A DNA stretch of 64,000 nucleotides from [Clostridium] innocuum (GTDB taxonomy: Bacteria > Bacillota_I > Bacilli_A > Erysipelotrichales > Erysipelotrichaceae), in NCBI GenBank assembly GCA_012317185.1, contig CP048838.1, forward strand, positions 3,906,001-3,970,000, in the 5' to 3' direction. The notes under the pieces are model-generated. The model saw only the letters and a list, made by a program, of their open reading frames with translations, ran no database searches and was not told where the DNA came from. The translations under genes and the position numbers were made by a program. Below are positions 1 to 8,707 of the stretch, piece by piece; positions within the stretch are counted from its first letter, which is position 1; every line of letters begins with the position of its first letter.

Positions 1-149
1 GTATTTTCTTTCAGCTGTTGCAGATTCACCTCTGCATAGGTGCGATAAGGTAATACCTTCATATATTGTTCACGTATGAAGCATGTAAGATACGCCTCAT
101 ACCTCTCCTTTCCTTCGCCTTTTTGAAAAAATGGATCAATGCTGTGCAT
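1..149 (-). CDS. partial enzyme gene, N-terminus only (possibly alanine racemase-like)
   Basis: An open frame starts at an ATG at 149 and runs off the left edge, giving 49 residues. It lies 14 bases after the EIID stop in the same direction, so it is probably the last visible gene of the PTS operon and may act on the imported substrate. Residues 36-49 (PYRTYAEVNLQQLKEN) resemble the start of fold-type III PLP enzymes such as alanine racemase. The preceding 35 residues would be an extension, or translation may begin at Met30. No good ribosome site precedes either start. The family call is weak. Confidence 0.4.
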   Translation of the reverse strand, partial: MHSIDPFFQKGEGKERYEAYLTCFIREQYMKVLPYRTYAEVNLQQLKEN

Positions 150-163
150 AGACCCAAATTACA

Positions 164-1006
164 TTAGAATATTCCAATCAGTACACCGAGCGCACATACA
201 GCAGCCAGAATCAGTATGATTTTTACTGCGGATACCTTTTTGTTAAGAAGATATACAGAGAGCAGAACCATACTCAATGGCAGTATGTTTTTTAATATCA
301 CATCCAGCACATCCGCCTGCAAGGCAATCTTGCTTCCCTTCCCCAGAACAAATTCAAGCGGTGAGCTCAGCGTAACATAGCTGGCAGCCAGTGCCCCAAG
401 TGTAATTCCACCCAATGTGGAGGTCATAGTTGTAATCCAGTTCAGCTTACCAATGGAGAAAATTTCCTGAATACCTTCTTTTCCTGTATGATAAGATTTC
501 TTAAGGAGCCAGATGGCAAACGGCCAAACGATCGCTACCAGAATACCCTCTAAAAGGAAAGGCGCAATCAGATTACCTGTCTGACCAATACTGATACAAA
601 AGGCAGTAACGATTGGCGCAATGGTACCGGCACGAACGGAATCTCCCAAGCCTGCCAGCGGTCCCATCAGACCTGTTTTTAAAGAATTGATTGCTTCATC
701 GCTGATAGGTGCTCCATTGGCACGCTCCTCCTCCAGCGCCAGTGTAATACCGTGAATCGCAAGACCGCAATAAGGCTCAGAGTTATAAAATTGCATATGC
801 CGCTTACAGGCAGCTGTCAGCTCTTCCGGATTATCCCCATACAGCTTCACCAGCACCGGAGATATGGCATAGAAGAAACCGGGAGCCTGCAGCCGCTCAT
901 AGCTGACACTCGCTTCCTGAAAAAACACCCATCTCCACCAGACCTTCATGAGGTCTTTATTGGTAATTCTCTTTTCCTGTTTTACTTCATTCCTTATTTC
1001 TTCCAT
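164..1006 (-). CDS. PTS mannose/fructose/sorbose family EIID
   Basis: This is a 280-residue membrane component of a mannose-family phosphotransferase permease, which forms the sugar channel together with EIIC. The N-terminal cytoplasmic part has the family pattern (WWRWVFFQEASVSYERLQA, then the GLMGPLAGLGDSVRAGTIAP loop near residues 112-131). It is followed by hydrophobic segments and a C-terminal membrane anchor. The length is normal for the family. It starts 2 bases after the EIIC stop, so the two are probably translationally coupled. The substrate cannot be read from the sequence; mannose, sorbose, amino-sugar and fructosamine systems share this architecture. Confidence 0.93.
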   Translation of the reverse strand: MEEIRNEVKQEKRITNKDLMKVWWRWVFFQEASVSYERLQAPGFFYAISPVLVKLYGDNPEELTAACKRHMQFYNSEPYCGLAIHGITLALEEERANGAPISDEAINSLKTGLMGPLAGLGDSVRAGTIAPIVTAFCISIGQTGNLIAPFLLEGILVAIVWPFAIWLLKKSYHTGKEGIQEIFSIGKLNWITTMTSTLGGITLGALAASYVTLSSPLEFVLGKGSKIALQADVLDVILKNILPLSMVLLSVYLLNKKVSAVKIILILAAVCALGVLIGIF

Positions 1007-1008
1007 GA

Positions 1009-1770
1009 TTATTCACCTGTCCTTTTTGAAGATAGATCCGTATAGAAATAGGCAATGATGATTGCAAACAATGCTACAACGATCATTGAGAATCCCTGAT
1101 AGGTCACCATCAGGAAACCCAGCAGAAAGAATAGAATAACCGATTTCTTGGACATCAGCATACGCAATGTCATCCCGATACCAACAGCAGGCAGCACACC
1201 CCCGATGACCTCCAGCATATGAAGTGGCATACCGGATAGTGAATCAATTGCGGTTTTTGCAACATCTGCACCAAAGTATACGACCAGTGCCACCGGAATG
1301 GTCATCAAAAACGCAGTCGTAATCTGTGGCGGCCATACATGCAGAAAGTTCATCCGTTTCACATCACCGGTTTCTGCTGCCTTATCCATCATGTGAACAA
1401 AGATACAGTTTTTCGTCATGTGTACCGTCCAAAGCAGATTTCCCAAAAGACCTATCGGTACCGCCATGGATACTGCAACCTCCGGAGAAGCACCACTGGC
1501 AAGAGCCAGAGCTGTGCCCACGATACCTGCAAGCGCAGAGTCAGTCGGCATCGTACTGCCGACCATGATCACGCCGATAAACGGAAGATTGATAGCAGAA
1601 CCGATGATCAAGCCCTGCACAGGATCCCCCATAATCAAACCGACAATCGCCCCGTTTACCAGCGGCTGACGGACATAATTCCCCATGAATGCTGTCAGCC
1701 ATGGCGTACCACTCTGACACAGGAAGTATAAAAACCCAATCAGAATCGCCTGAATTACATTTATATGCAT
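1009..1770 (-). CDS. PTS mannose/fructose/sorbose family EIIC
   Basis: This 253-residue integral membrane protein is the EIIC subunit of the mannose-family permease. It is hydrophobic throughout, with the family signature GNYVRQPLVNGAIVGLIMGD near residues 30-49 and a GSTMPTDSALAGIVGTALAL stretch near residue 72. The gene sits between the second EIIB gene and EIID, in the usual B-C-D order. The 71-base gap to the preceding EIIB gene is larger than the gap to EIID but shows no clear terminator. It should act with EIID and both EIIB proteins as one transporter. Confidence 0.93.
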   Translation of the reverse strand: MHINVIQAILIGFLYFLCQSGTPWLTAFMGNYVRQPLVNGAIVGLIMGDPVQGLIIGSAINLPFIGVIMVGSTMPTDSALAGIVGTALALASGASPEVAVSMAVPIGLLGNLLWTVHMTKNCIFVHMMDKAAETGDVKRMNFLHVWPPQITTAFLMTIPVALVVYFGADVAKTAIDSLSGMPLHMLEVIGGVLPAVGIGMTLRMLMSKKSVILFFLLGFLMVTYQGFSMIVVALFAIIIAYFYTDLSSKRTGE

Positions 1771-1841
1771 ACGTATTCCTTACGGCTGTTAGCTATACAG
1801 TATACAGCCGTTTCTCCTTTCGTTTCAAATAATTTATTGTA

Positions 1842-2315
1842 TTAAAGATATTTCCCTAAATCCTCAGCCTTTTCCGTAGGAACGACCTGTACCTTCATCA
1901 TCAGCTCCATCTTTCGAAGCTCTCGAAAAACCTCACGTTCCTCATCAGAAGCGGCAATATTTTTATAAAGCTTGCTTCTTCCGGCTTTCATCCCCATACC
2001 CCCGACATTGAGATATTCCAGCTTTACGCCGTTGTTCAGCAAAGTCAGAATTACCTGCGGTGTTTTGACCAGAATCAGAATTTTCTCCCCTTTTCCATCC
2101 TCCTTTAGATAGGCTGCAGCATCTGTATCATTGAATACCTTCAGGGAAATCGTTGATGGTATTAGTGATTTCATCATCATGACCACAAAGGTATCCTTGC
2201 AAAGCTCGTTGTCGATAATAACAACCTCATTGGCATCACACTGCTTCAGCCAGGCAGTCATGACCTGTCCGTGTATCAGACGGTCATCAATTCTTGCAAA
2301 TACAATTTGTTTCAT
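1842..2315 (-). CDS. PTS mannose family EIIB (second copy in operon)
   Basis: This 157-residue cytoplasmic phosphocarrier accepts phosphate from EIIA and passes it to the incoming sugar. The N-terminus has the EIIB active-site block ARIDDRLIHGQV with the phosphorylated His at residue 15. The rest follows the compact fold of the family (GGMGMKAGRSKLYKNI near residues 105-120). It starts 48 bases after the stop of another EIIB gene and is clearly its paralog, so the operon encodes two complete EIIB proteins. Both keep the active His, so neither looks dead. Confidence 0.93.
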   Translation of the reverse strand: MKQIVFARIDDRLIHGQVMTAWLKQCDANEVVIIDNELCKDTFVVMMMKSLIPSTISLKVFNDTDAAAYLKEDGKGEKILILVKTPQVILTLLNNGVKLEYLNVGGMGMKAGRSKLYKNIAASDEEREVFRELRKMELMMKVQVVPTEKAEDLGKYL

Positions 2316-2363
2316 AATTCTTCTCCTTTACGTTGTGCGAATTCTTCCATTCCCACGATTGAC

Positions 2364-2834
2364 TTACAGCAGCGTGTCCAGAGGAATCCCTTTTTCTTCC
2401 GGAACAATCTGTATTTTTACCGATATACCGCTGTGACAAAGCTTTTTTAATACTTCCAGTTCTTCATCCGATGCACATATATTCTTGTATAGTACCTTTC
2501 GGTTTTCCCTTGCCCCCATACCGCCGATGATGATTTCATGAAGCTCGATGCCTCCCTCCAGCAACAGATAAAAGGTTTGCGGATATTTTGCCAGTAAAAC
2601 AAGTCCGGCACCGTCATAATCTCGTAGATATGCAATTCCTGCTTTTGTATCCAGCACCTGTATCTGAATACCTCTTGGTACCACCATAGTGATAAAGGAA
2701 CGGATGAAGGTGTCGTGATAGGTTTCATCATCGATAATCAGAATATTTTTTGATTTTACAAAGCGTACCCAGGATGTCATCACCTGGCCGTGAATCAGTC
2801 TGTCATCAATTCGTGCCAATAGAATATTGCTCAT
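2364..2834 (-). CDS. PTS mannose family EIIB (first copy in operon)
   Basis: This 156-residue EIIB protein has the same active-site block as its neighbour, ARIDDRLIHGQV, with His15 as phosphoacceptor, and the GGMGARENRKVLYKNI element near residue 104. It starts 13 bases after the EIIA stop behind an AAAGGAGAAGCG ribosome site. The two EIIB proteins agree strongly around the active site and diverge elsewhere. This fits an old duplication with retained function, perhaps with different EIIA or EIIC preferences. Confidence 0.93.
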   Translation of the reverse strand: MSNILLARIDDRLIHGQVMTSWVRFVKSKNILIIDDETYHDTFIRSFITMVVPRGIQIQVLDTKAGIAYLRDYDGAGLVLLAKYPQTFYLLLEGGIELHEIIIGGMGARENRKVLYKNICASDEELEVLKKLCHSGISVKIQIVPEEKGIPLDTLL

Positions 2835-2847
2835 AACGCTTCTCCTT

Positions 2848-3285
2848 TTACTGAATCATATCAGTATTAGAAACCTTGGCGAATTCTTCGAAAAACTCCT
2901 GAATTCCTTCCTTTCCGGCATTCTGTGCCATACGACTGATTGCATCAAGACCAAGGTCCTGCATGCGTCCGCTTAAGGCTTCCAGAATCATTGGCAGATT
3001 AGCGCCTGACATAATTCGGTATTCATGTTTTCCCTGCAGAGCGCGATAGCTCATTGTCGCCTGGTTATAAGGACTTGCCAGCAGCAGATCACAGAATACG
3101 ACCACACCGTCACCATCATCCAGCTCGACGATTTTATCAGTGAGTTCTTTTCCGAAGACATCGATGCTGGTTTCGTGCAGAATGGAAATCGTATCAATAC
3201 GTTCCTGTTTTCCCGCAATCAGCTCAATGCTGTCAAGAATTCCTCTGGCAAAGCCTCCATGGGTTGCAATTAAAAATCCAACCAT
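2848..3285 (-). CDS. PTS mannose family EIIA
   Basis: This 145-residue single-domain EIIA receives phosphate from HPr. The start MVGFLIATHGGFARGILDS carries the active His at residue 9 in the THGG context typical of the family. The SGANLPMILEAL block near residue 93 is also typical. It is the first full-length gene of the operon and has a good ribosome site (GGAGGAAGC before the ATG). The 5' region carries a small ORF at 3335-3397 and a hairpin at 3301-3316, either of which may influence expression. Confidence 0.93.
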   Translation of the reverse strand: MVGFLIATHGGFARGILDSIELIAGKQERIDTISILHETSIDVFGKELTDKIVELDDGDGVVVFCDLLLASPYNQATMSYRALQGKHEYRIMSGANLPMILEALSGRMQDLGLDAISRMAQNAGKEGIQEFFEEFAKVSNTDMIQ

Positions 3286-3300
3286 GCTTCCTCCTGACTA

Positions 3301-3316
3301 AAGTAATCAATTACTT
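3301..3316. promoter_or_regulatory. short inverted repeat upstream of EIIA
   Basis: AAGTAA-TCAA-TTACTT is a perfect 6-bp inverted repeat just upstream of the EIIA ribosome site and downstream of the 20-codon ORF. It could be a small mRNA hairpin that affects translation, or an operator half-site pair. The function is unknown. Confidence 0.35.
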
Positions 3317-3334
3317 TGTATATTCCTATGTGTT

Positions 3335-3397
3335 CTATAGCACGATGCAAGATAGCAAGCGTCCGATCAAGAAAGCGATTACATCTGCTACACTCAT
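3335..3397 (-). CDS. possible 20-residue hydrophobic small protein or leader peptide
   Basis: A 21-codon frame runs from ATG at 3397 to TAG at 3335, about 50 bases upstream of EIIA on the same strand. It is preceded by AAAAGGAGATGATTAAACT, a strong Shine-Dalgarno match although the 11-base spacing is long. The product would be hydrophobic (MSVADVIAFLIGRLL, then a Cys and aliphatic residues). It could be a membrane mini-protein, a translated leader of the PTS operon, or a chance ORF. Only the ribosome site and position support it. Confidence 0.4.
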   Translation of the reverse strand: MSVADVIAFLIGRLLSCIVL

Positions 3398-3632
3398 AGT
3401 TTAATCATCTCCTTTTCCGCTGTCAAACTGCTCAGCTTTTACACAAAAATGGAATGTGTGGTCGTGAAAGTACTGTTATTTTTGCATGCATTTTATCATC
3501 CGTAATTACTGTGTAATCATAATACAGGTAAAGGACACATAAAGAAAACAGAGGAACACATATCTTCTTCATGTGTGTGCTTTAACAGGAAGCAATCTAC
3601 ACTATTTTTCTTTTCAAAAAGCAAAAGTCTGC

Positions 3633-3655
3633 AAAAAAAAACGGGAAATTCCCGT
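3633..3655 (-). terminator. Rho-independent terminator
   Basis: Read on the minus strand, ACGGGAA/TTCCCGT forms a tight hairpin followed by eight or more T. It lies just downstream of the 3662-3985 gene and separates it from the PTS promoter region. Confidence 0.8.
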
Positions 3656-3661
3656 CGCATT

Positions 3662-3985
3662 CTATGATTTATTATCTAACCTTATATTCTGATGAAACCG
3701 ATCCGGCAGCTCTTCTGCCTCATGTGCTTCCTGCAGCATTTCCACATATGCCGCAAAGGCTCGTTCAGCAGACTGATAGATACCGCTCTTTCGGATGATA
3801 TTCGCCGGGTATGCCCCCTCGATCAGCCAGTATTCATTCCCTGTATCACTCTCCAGAAGCCATACCTCGCTATCGCCCGCTTCATCCGCAAAGCTTTCCA
3901 CATACATGATGCTCTCCACAGTCTCCGGCTTCAAAATCCCTTCCGCATAGCTGCGCAGCTGTTCCTTCTTCACTGTTTCATTCAT
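3662..3985 (-). CDS. hypothetical protein, 107 residues
   Basis: This is a soluble, acidic protein with no signal peptide or membrane segment. The middle (residues 30-65) is rich in Glu, Trp and Tyr (SEVWLLESDTGNEYWLIEG), and the C-terminal third looks helical. I do not recognise the family. It lies 46 bases after the M20 amidohydrolase in the same direction and ends in a strong terminator, so the two may be co-transcribed. The frame is well supported by its composition. Confidence 0.65.
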   Translation of the reverse strand: MNETVKKEQLRSYAEGILKPETVESIMYVESFADEAGDSEVWLLESDTGNEYWLIEGAYPANIIRKSGIYQSAERAFAAYVEMLQEAHEAEELPDRFHQNIRLDNKS

Positions 3986-4031
3986 AAACGCTTCCCTCTT
4001 TCCTTAGTTTCTGTTATCTTATGATCTCTGC

Positions 4032-5201
4032 TTATGCCAGATACTGCAATGCATATCCCACAAAGACAGCCAGTGACAGCAGCATGGCATCCTCATCAAT
4101 ATCAAACTGTGCATGATGATGCGGCATTCCGGTATGACACGATTGAGAATTTCTGGAGCCGATAAACGCATAACAGCCCGGCACATGTGCCAGATAATCG
4201 GCAAAATCATCCGCCTGCATCATTTTCTCCTGATTATGAATTACCCTATCCTTACCAACCACTGCCTGTGCAACCGGTGTGAGTTCTTCAACTACCTGAT
4301 AGTCATTGATCAGGGGTGCCGCAAAATCCCGGAATTCCACCTGAGCACTACCACCGTATAAGGAAGCTGTCTGCTGTGCAATCTCACATACCCGCTGATT
4401 GATATTGGCTCTTGTCCGGGATGAGAAGCTGCGTGTTGTCCCCTCCAGCAGCGCTTCCTTTGCCACAATATTATACTGCGTTCCGGCATGCAGCGTACCG
4501 ATTCCGACAACCGCAGTATCCAGCGGAGACAGGGAACGCGATACGATGGACTGCAGATTTATCACGATTTGTGATGCGATATACAGCGCATCAACGCCCT
4601 TTTGCGGAGTGGACACATGTGCCCCTTTTCCCTGCACAACGATACGGAAATAATCACAGCTTGCATTGATTGGTCCCGGTGTCAGAGAGATTGTCCCGAC
4701 ATCCAGACTGCTGCACATATGGGCTCCAAAGATACGATCTGCCCCATCCAGACATCCTTCCCCGATAAAGGTGCGTGCCCCCTGGCCGATTTCCTCTCCC
4801 GGCTGAAAAAAGAAACGGATTTCACCGGCGAATTCATGCCTTCGCTCCTGCAGCAGCTTCACCGCATGCAGCAGTACCGCTGTATGGGCATCATGGCCGC
4901 ACGCATGTGCATACCCGGAATTCACACTGCGATAGCTTTTATCCAGCAAATCCTCCATGGACAAAGCGTCCATATCCGCACGCAAAACAAGAACCTTTCC
5001 ACTTCCTTTTTCTCCGCTTATGCTGGCAAAAACCCCGGTTTCTCTGATTCGGCGGTGTGCAACGCCAATCCGCGTCAGCTCCTCCTCTATTTTTGCGGCT
5101 GTCTCATATTCCTTCATGCTTGGCTCCGGATGCATATGAAACCAGCGGCGAAGTGCAATCAAAGACTTCTGCTCTTTTTTTATCCACGTATCTATCTGCA
5201 T
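4032..5201 (-). CDS. M20D family metal-dependent amidohydrolase
   Basis: This 389-residue enzyme belongs to the M20D peptidase family (hippurate hydrolase, aminoacyl-indole hydrolase and N-acetyl-diaminopimelate deacetylase types). It removes an acyl or amino-acid group by amide hydrolysis. Visible motifs are DMDAL, the metal-binding HACGHDAH, PGEEIGQGA, the GAHM loop and a C-terminal SCHTGMPHHHAQFDIDED. I place the start at ATG 5201 because AGGAGGCAGGT precedes it; an upstream ATG at 5234 in the same frame has no ribosome site. The substrate cannot be told from sequence. Confidence 0.88.
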   Translation of the reverse strand: MQIDTWIKKEQKSLIALRRWFHMHPEPSMKEYETAAKIEEELTRIGVAHRRIRETGVFASISGEKGSGKVLVLRADMDALSMEDLLDKSYRSVNSGYAHACGHDAHTAVLLHAVKLLQERRHEFAGEIRFFFQPGEEIGQGARTFIGEGCLDGADRIFGAHMCSSLDVGTISLTPGPINASCDYFRIVVQGKGAHVSTPQKGVDALYIASQIVINLQSIVSRSLSPLDTAVVGIGTLHAGTQYNIVAKEALLEGTTRSFSSRTRANINQRVCEIAQQTASLYGGSAQVEFRDFAAPLINDYQVVEELTPVAQAVVGKDRVIHNQEKMMQADDFADYLAHVPGCYAFIGSRNSQSCHTGMPHHHAQFDIDEDAMLLSLAVFVGYALQYLA

Positions 5202-5574
5202 ACCTGCCTCCTGTAATCTTTTGTTTTCTGTCATTTAATCGACTGTCGAACGAGCTTCCGGCTGTTCTGTACAGCGAAGAAGCCGTCTTGCGTGATAAAG
5301 CTTATCGGAGTTCTTTTCCTTCTGAATTATAAACGTATGATGGAAAAATGGCAAGTCGTGATTCTGCACAAGCGCATCAAACAATACTGTGTCTTTTCCT
5401 ATACGCTCGCGTAGCAAAGGCTTCCGCAGGAGCTTTTATTCCACAATGCCAGCTAAACATGCCGTGTGCAACATGGCTTTCCACACGTAAAGCCAAAGCA
5501 GCGAACGCATAAAAAAACGATTTATATTTGTATAATTACGCAGGAATGTTAAAATAAAGAAAAGGATGATTATC

Positions 5575-5694
5575 ATGAAAAAACAGCTACGCACGTATCC
5601 TAAACCATACATCTATACCCTGTATTCACCACATGCACCGCATGAGGCGCTTCTCTTTTACAAACGGGACCGCCGGAAACAGCATTCCCGGTGA
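5575..5694 (+). CDS. 39-residue ORF translationally coupled to the sensor kinase
   Basis: ATG at 5575 follows a good AAAGGATGATTATC ribosome site, and the frame ends at TGA 5692-5694. The product is basic and Tyr/Pro-rich (MKKQLRTYPKPYIYTLYSPH, ending in an Arg/Lys-rich tail) with no membrane segment. Its stop overlaps the GTG of the downstream kinase in a GTGA arrangement, and the kinase has no ribosome site of its own. It may be a leader ORF that delivers ribosomes to the kinase, or a real small protein. Confidence 0.5.
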   Translation: MKKQLRTYPKPYIYTLYSPHAPHEALLFYKRDRRKQHSR

Positions 5695-7706
5695 AAACTA
5701 CGATTATGAGCAGGATACGCCCCTTTTTTATGATTGTTCTCATCATCCTGAGCTCCTCATTCTTCCTTTCCTTTATCAACCGCTATGATAACAAATATTA
5801 CAATGTACAGGCTCCAGTAAAAAACGGACAGCTTTTAAGCAATCAGCTGAGGCTGGAGGATAATGCACTGTATTCTCTGGTGGATAACTGGCTGTTTTAT
5901 CCACACATCTACCGCAATGCAACAACCAATCAGGATGCCAGAGGTGTCTATACCTACCTTGGCCAGTACCCGGATTTCTCCATGCGTGATGCTTCACGCT
6001 CCCCTTACGGTGTATCCAGCTATCAGCTGAGCATTCCGGCGACAGAAAGCGGACAGACGATATCCATCTATTTTCCTGAAATCGATATTGCCTCTGAAAT
6101 ATGGCTGGATGATACACTGGTTGCTTCCAATGGCAATGTGAAAACAGCTCCCATCAAGGCCCGCATACAAAATACCGTCATTACCTTTTCCACAGAAAAA
6201 ACACATACCCTTTATGTCATTGCGGCAAACGACACGCATTATTACAGCGGTATGTATTATCCATGCATATTATCCACCCCGCAGGGGATACAGAGCATGA
6301 TTCTGCGAAAAGTCTTATTTTACGGATTCCTTGTATTTTCCTCTTTAAGCATTGGATTGTATTCCCTGAATTTATGGATCAGAAACCGCAGAGACAGCGT
6401 TTCCCGTTGCTTTGCGACAGCCACCCTTGCCTTTTCTCTGTTTGCATCCAGAGAGCTTCTCCGTATGTCTGGAATCTCTCATGTGACCATATTTTATGCC
6501 TTCATGGACGCGGCTTATTTTCTTATGATGTATAAGATTCTGGAAATCAATACCCTGCTTTCTCCTTTATCGAAGAAAAATCTGATTACCAGAGGAATGC
6601 GACTGCTTTCCATCGGTATGTGTATCCTGCCCTTTGCCAACCTGTTTATGCTCGGCAAAAATGCGGATGCCCTGCTTGCATATGGCTGGATCGTAGACGG
6701 CTTTAAATACATCAGTGTGCTTTATATTTTGTATACCACGCTGTATGGAAGCCGATACCGACGCATGGAGCTATGGCTGCTGGGAGCGAATACCTTTTAT
6801 ATTTTCGGTATTCTCTACACGCTGCTTGGCGCAAATCTCTTTGAACCCCTTTGCTATGGATGGCCGAATGACTATTTTTCCTTTTTCATTGTACTGTCTC
6901 TGGCAGCCCTCATGATTCAGCGCAGTGAACAGATGGCAAGGGAAAACGAACGGCTGACAATTCATTTACAGGAAACCGTAGAACAGCGAACGGAACAGCT
7001 GCACACACTGTTAAGTGAAAGAAAGGCCATGCTGGCAGAATTTGCCCATGATCTGAAAGCTCCCCTCAGCAGTATGCAATCCTTTATCGAGCTGATCCGT
7101 ATGCAGGATACCCTGATTGATGATGAGGTTGATGGGTATTTAAAAATACTGGAACGAAAGGGAGCTGAATTACAAAATCGAATGACCGTCCTACAGAAAT
7201 TCTCCTCTATGGATAAGGGGAGTCAGGATAAGCATGTTCTCGATCTGACACAGTTTCTGAAGCAGTTTCATGATTTTAACAAGGCAGATTGTGATGCGGC
7301 GGGAATCTACTTTCTGTATCTCTCTGCCAGGGAGCCCTGTCCTGTATTTGCGGATGAGAAGCAGCTAACGCGTTCGCTTGAAAACCTGCTGTACAATGCC
7401 TTATCCTTCACGGAGATGGAAGGAACCATCACCCTGTCCCTTTCCACAGAGGACAGCAATGCGCATATCGTTGTGGAGGATACCGGCTGTGGAATTGCAC
7501 CGGACAGACAGGAACAGATTTTCCACAAGGGTGTATCTCTGCGGGAGGATTCCACAGAGCGCGGTCTTGGTCTTTACATCACCAAAAGTATAATTGCCGA
7601 GCATAACGGCTCCATCTGGGTGGAGTCTGACGGTGAGCACGGCTCTGCCTTTCATATCCTGCTTCCGCTTGCCTACAGCAACCTTCAAGAATCTGTCAAA
7701 CCATAA
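5691..7706 (+). CDS. membrane sensor histidine kinase, 7TMR-DISM type
   Basis: This is a 671-residue sensor kinase. One N-terminal transmembrane segment (residues 10-27) is followed by an extracytoplasmic beta-rich domain of about 180 residues that resembles sugar-binding-like modules. Then come about seven membrane helices (residues 210-400), a short coiled segment, and a HisKA domain with the phospho-accepting His453 in FAHDLKAPLSS. The HATPase domain has N and G boxes (LENLLYNALSF, VEDTGCGIAP, GLGLYITKSI). The start is GTG at 5691, overlapping the upstream small ORF. The likely partner is the response regulator at 8707-9399 on the other strand. Confidence 0.88.
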   Translation: MKTTIMSRIRPFFMIVLIILSSSFFLSFINRYDNKYYNVQAPVKNGQLLSNQLRLEDNALYSLVDNWLFYPHIYRNATTNQDARGVYTYLGQYPDFSMRDASRSPYGVSSYQLSIPATESGQTISIYFPEIDIASEIWLDDTLVASNGNVKTAPIKARIQNTVITFSTEKTHTLYVIAANDTHYYSGMYYPCILSTPQGIQSMILRKVLFYGFLVFSSLSIGLYSLNLWIRNRRDSVSRCFATATLAFSLFASRELLRMSGISHVTIFYAFMDAAYFLMMYKILEINTLLSPLSKKNLITRGMRLLSIGMCILPFANLFMLGKNADALLAYGWIVDGFKYISVLYILYTTLYGSRYRRMELWLLGANTFYIFGILYTLLGANLFEPLCYGWPNDYFSFFIVLSLAALMIQRSEQMARENERLTIHLQETVEQRTEQLHTLLSERKAMLAEFAHDLKAPLSSMQSFIELIRMQDTLIDDEVDGYLKILERKGAELQNRMTVLQKFSSMDKGSQDKHVLDLTQFLKQFHDFNKADCDAAGIYFLYLSAREPCPVFADEKQLTRSLENLLYNALSFTEMEGTITLSLSTEDSNAHIVVEDTGCGIAPDRQEQIFHKGVSLREDSTERGLGLYITKSIIAEHNGSIWVESDGEHGSAFHILLPLAYSNLQESVKP

Positions 7707-7734
7707 GGCAGAGACTGGGTATGTGTGACTTTTC

Positions 7735-7743
7735 TGTTATAAT
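7735..7743 (+). promoter_or_regulatory. extended -10 promoter for the bactofilin gene
   Basis: TGT followed by TATAAT forms an extended -10 element about 50 bases before the bactofilin start. There is no recognisable -35 box at 17 bases, which is common for extended -10 promoters. Confidence 0.45.
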
Positions 7744-7794
7744 AAAGTCAACGTTTGAAGAATGATTACAATACACAGAAAGGAATGAACGCAT

Positions 7795-8421
7795 ATGAAA
7801 TGGTACGAAAAGCAGAAAAAGCTGTATACACAGAATCAGGAGGAACAAAAAAACACCCCTTTTGGGGACCGTGCATCTATAAGGGGGAACGACGCAGTCG
7901 ACCATGCAGCTTTATCGGCTGCTGTGCAGGAGTCTTTAAAGAGTCAAAACGAGCAGCTGCAAACCGGAAAAAACGATGAGGCAGAGAGTTTTAAAAGCAA
8001 AGAAACCACGGTTATTCAGGAGCACACAACCTTACAGGGAGATATGAATACGGAAGACAATATCACCATACATGGTGTTTTCATTGGAAATATCAGCTGT
8101 GGCGGCGATCTGACGATCAGCGGCAGCGTGAAGGGAAATATAAGCTGTAAGAATGCTGTTATACAGCAGGCCAAAATAGAAGGGGATATCGTGTGTGATA
8201 CACATCTTGAAATCAGTCAGGGCTCCTGTGTCCACGGCAATGTGAACGCCAAGCAAATACTCTGCGGCGGTCAGATCATCGGGGATACCCGAATCGAGGG
8301 GAAATCCCAGTTTCTGGCGTCCTCTGCGATTTCCGGTGACATTCAGACGCAGTGTCTGGAGGTGGAATGCGGCGCCGTGCTGCAGGGAAATCTTCAGGTA
8401 CAAGCTTCCTGTTCTGCTTAA
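7795..8421 (+). CDS. bactofilin (polymer-forming cytoskeletal protein)
   Basis: This 208-residue protein has a charged, probably disordered N-terminal third (residues 1-85) and then a right-handed beta-helix bactofilin domain. The domain shows repeating turns of the type ISCGGDLTISGSVKGNI, KIEGDIVCDTHLEISQ and VHGNVNAKQILCGGQIIGD. Bactofilins self-assemble into cytoplasmic filaments that position envelope enzymes. The long polar N-terminus may bind a partner. It lies between a sensor kinase and a response regulator gene, which suggests an envelope-related role for the cluster. Confidence 0.88.
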   Translation: MKWYEKQKKLYTQNQEEQKNTPFGDRASIRGNDAVDHAALSAAVQESLKSQNEQLQTGKNDEAESFKSKETTVIQEHTTLQGDMNTEDNITIHGVFIGNISCGGDLTISGSVKGNISCKNAVIQQAKIEGDIVCDTHLEISQGSCVHGNVNAKQILCGGQIIGDTRIEGKSQFLASSAISGDIQTQCLEVECGAVLQGNLQVQASCSA

Positions 8422-8666
8422 CCATGACCCGGCTCATAATCGTTAAGCAGACAGGATTATCTATCGGAAACAACAGCTGACATGAAGTCATAAAGCGACT
8501 GCCCTGCCTATCGTAAAACGTAAGCCGTCATCACGTATCAGCCTGAGGCTAGTACATACAGCGTAGCAATCAAAGCTCGTAAAAGACACGATGTTTATGA
8601 ATATTTGATATAAGCACAGTGCTTTGTTTCCATATCAAGACCACAGTAGATATCCACAGCCAAATT

Positions 8667-8707
8667 AAAACATCGTGTTTGTTTCTGAAACGTACACGAT
8701 GTTTTTT
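8667..8707. terminator. bidirectional terminator between bactofilin and response regulator
   Basis: AAACATCGTGT...ACACGATGTTTTTT forms a long stem with A/T tracts on both sides, so it can serve the plus-strand bactofilin gene and the minus-strand regulator. An extra half copy (CACGATGTTT) lies upstream near 8588. The 245 bases from 8422 to 8666 hold no gene I can support. Confidence 0.8.

Noticed and set aside
5235..5417. Minus-strand ORF of 60 residues upstream of the amidohydrolase
   Set aside because: It needs a TTG start without a ribosome site, and no family features are visible.
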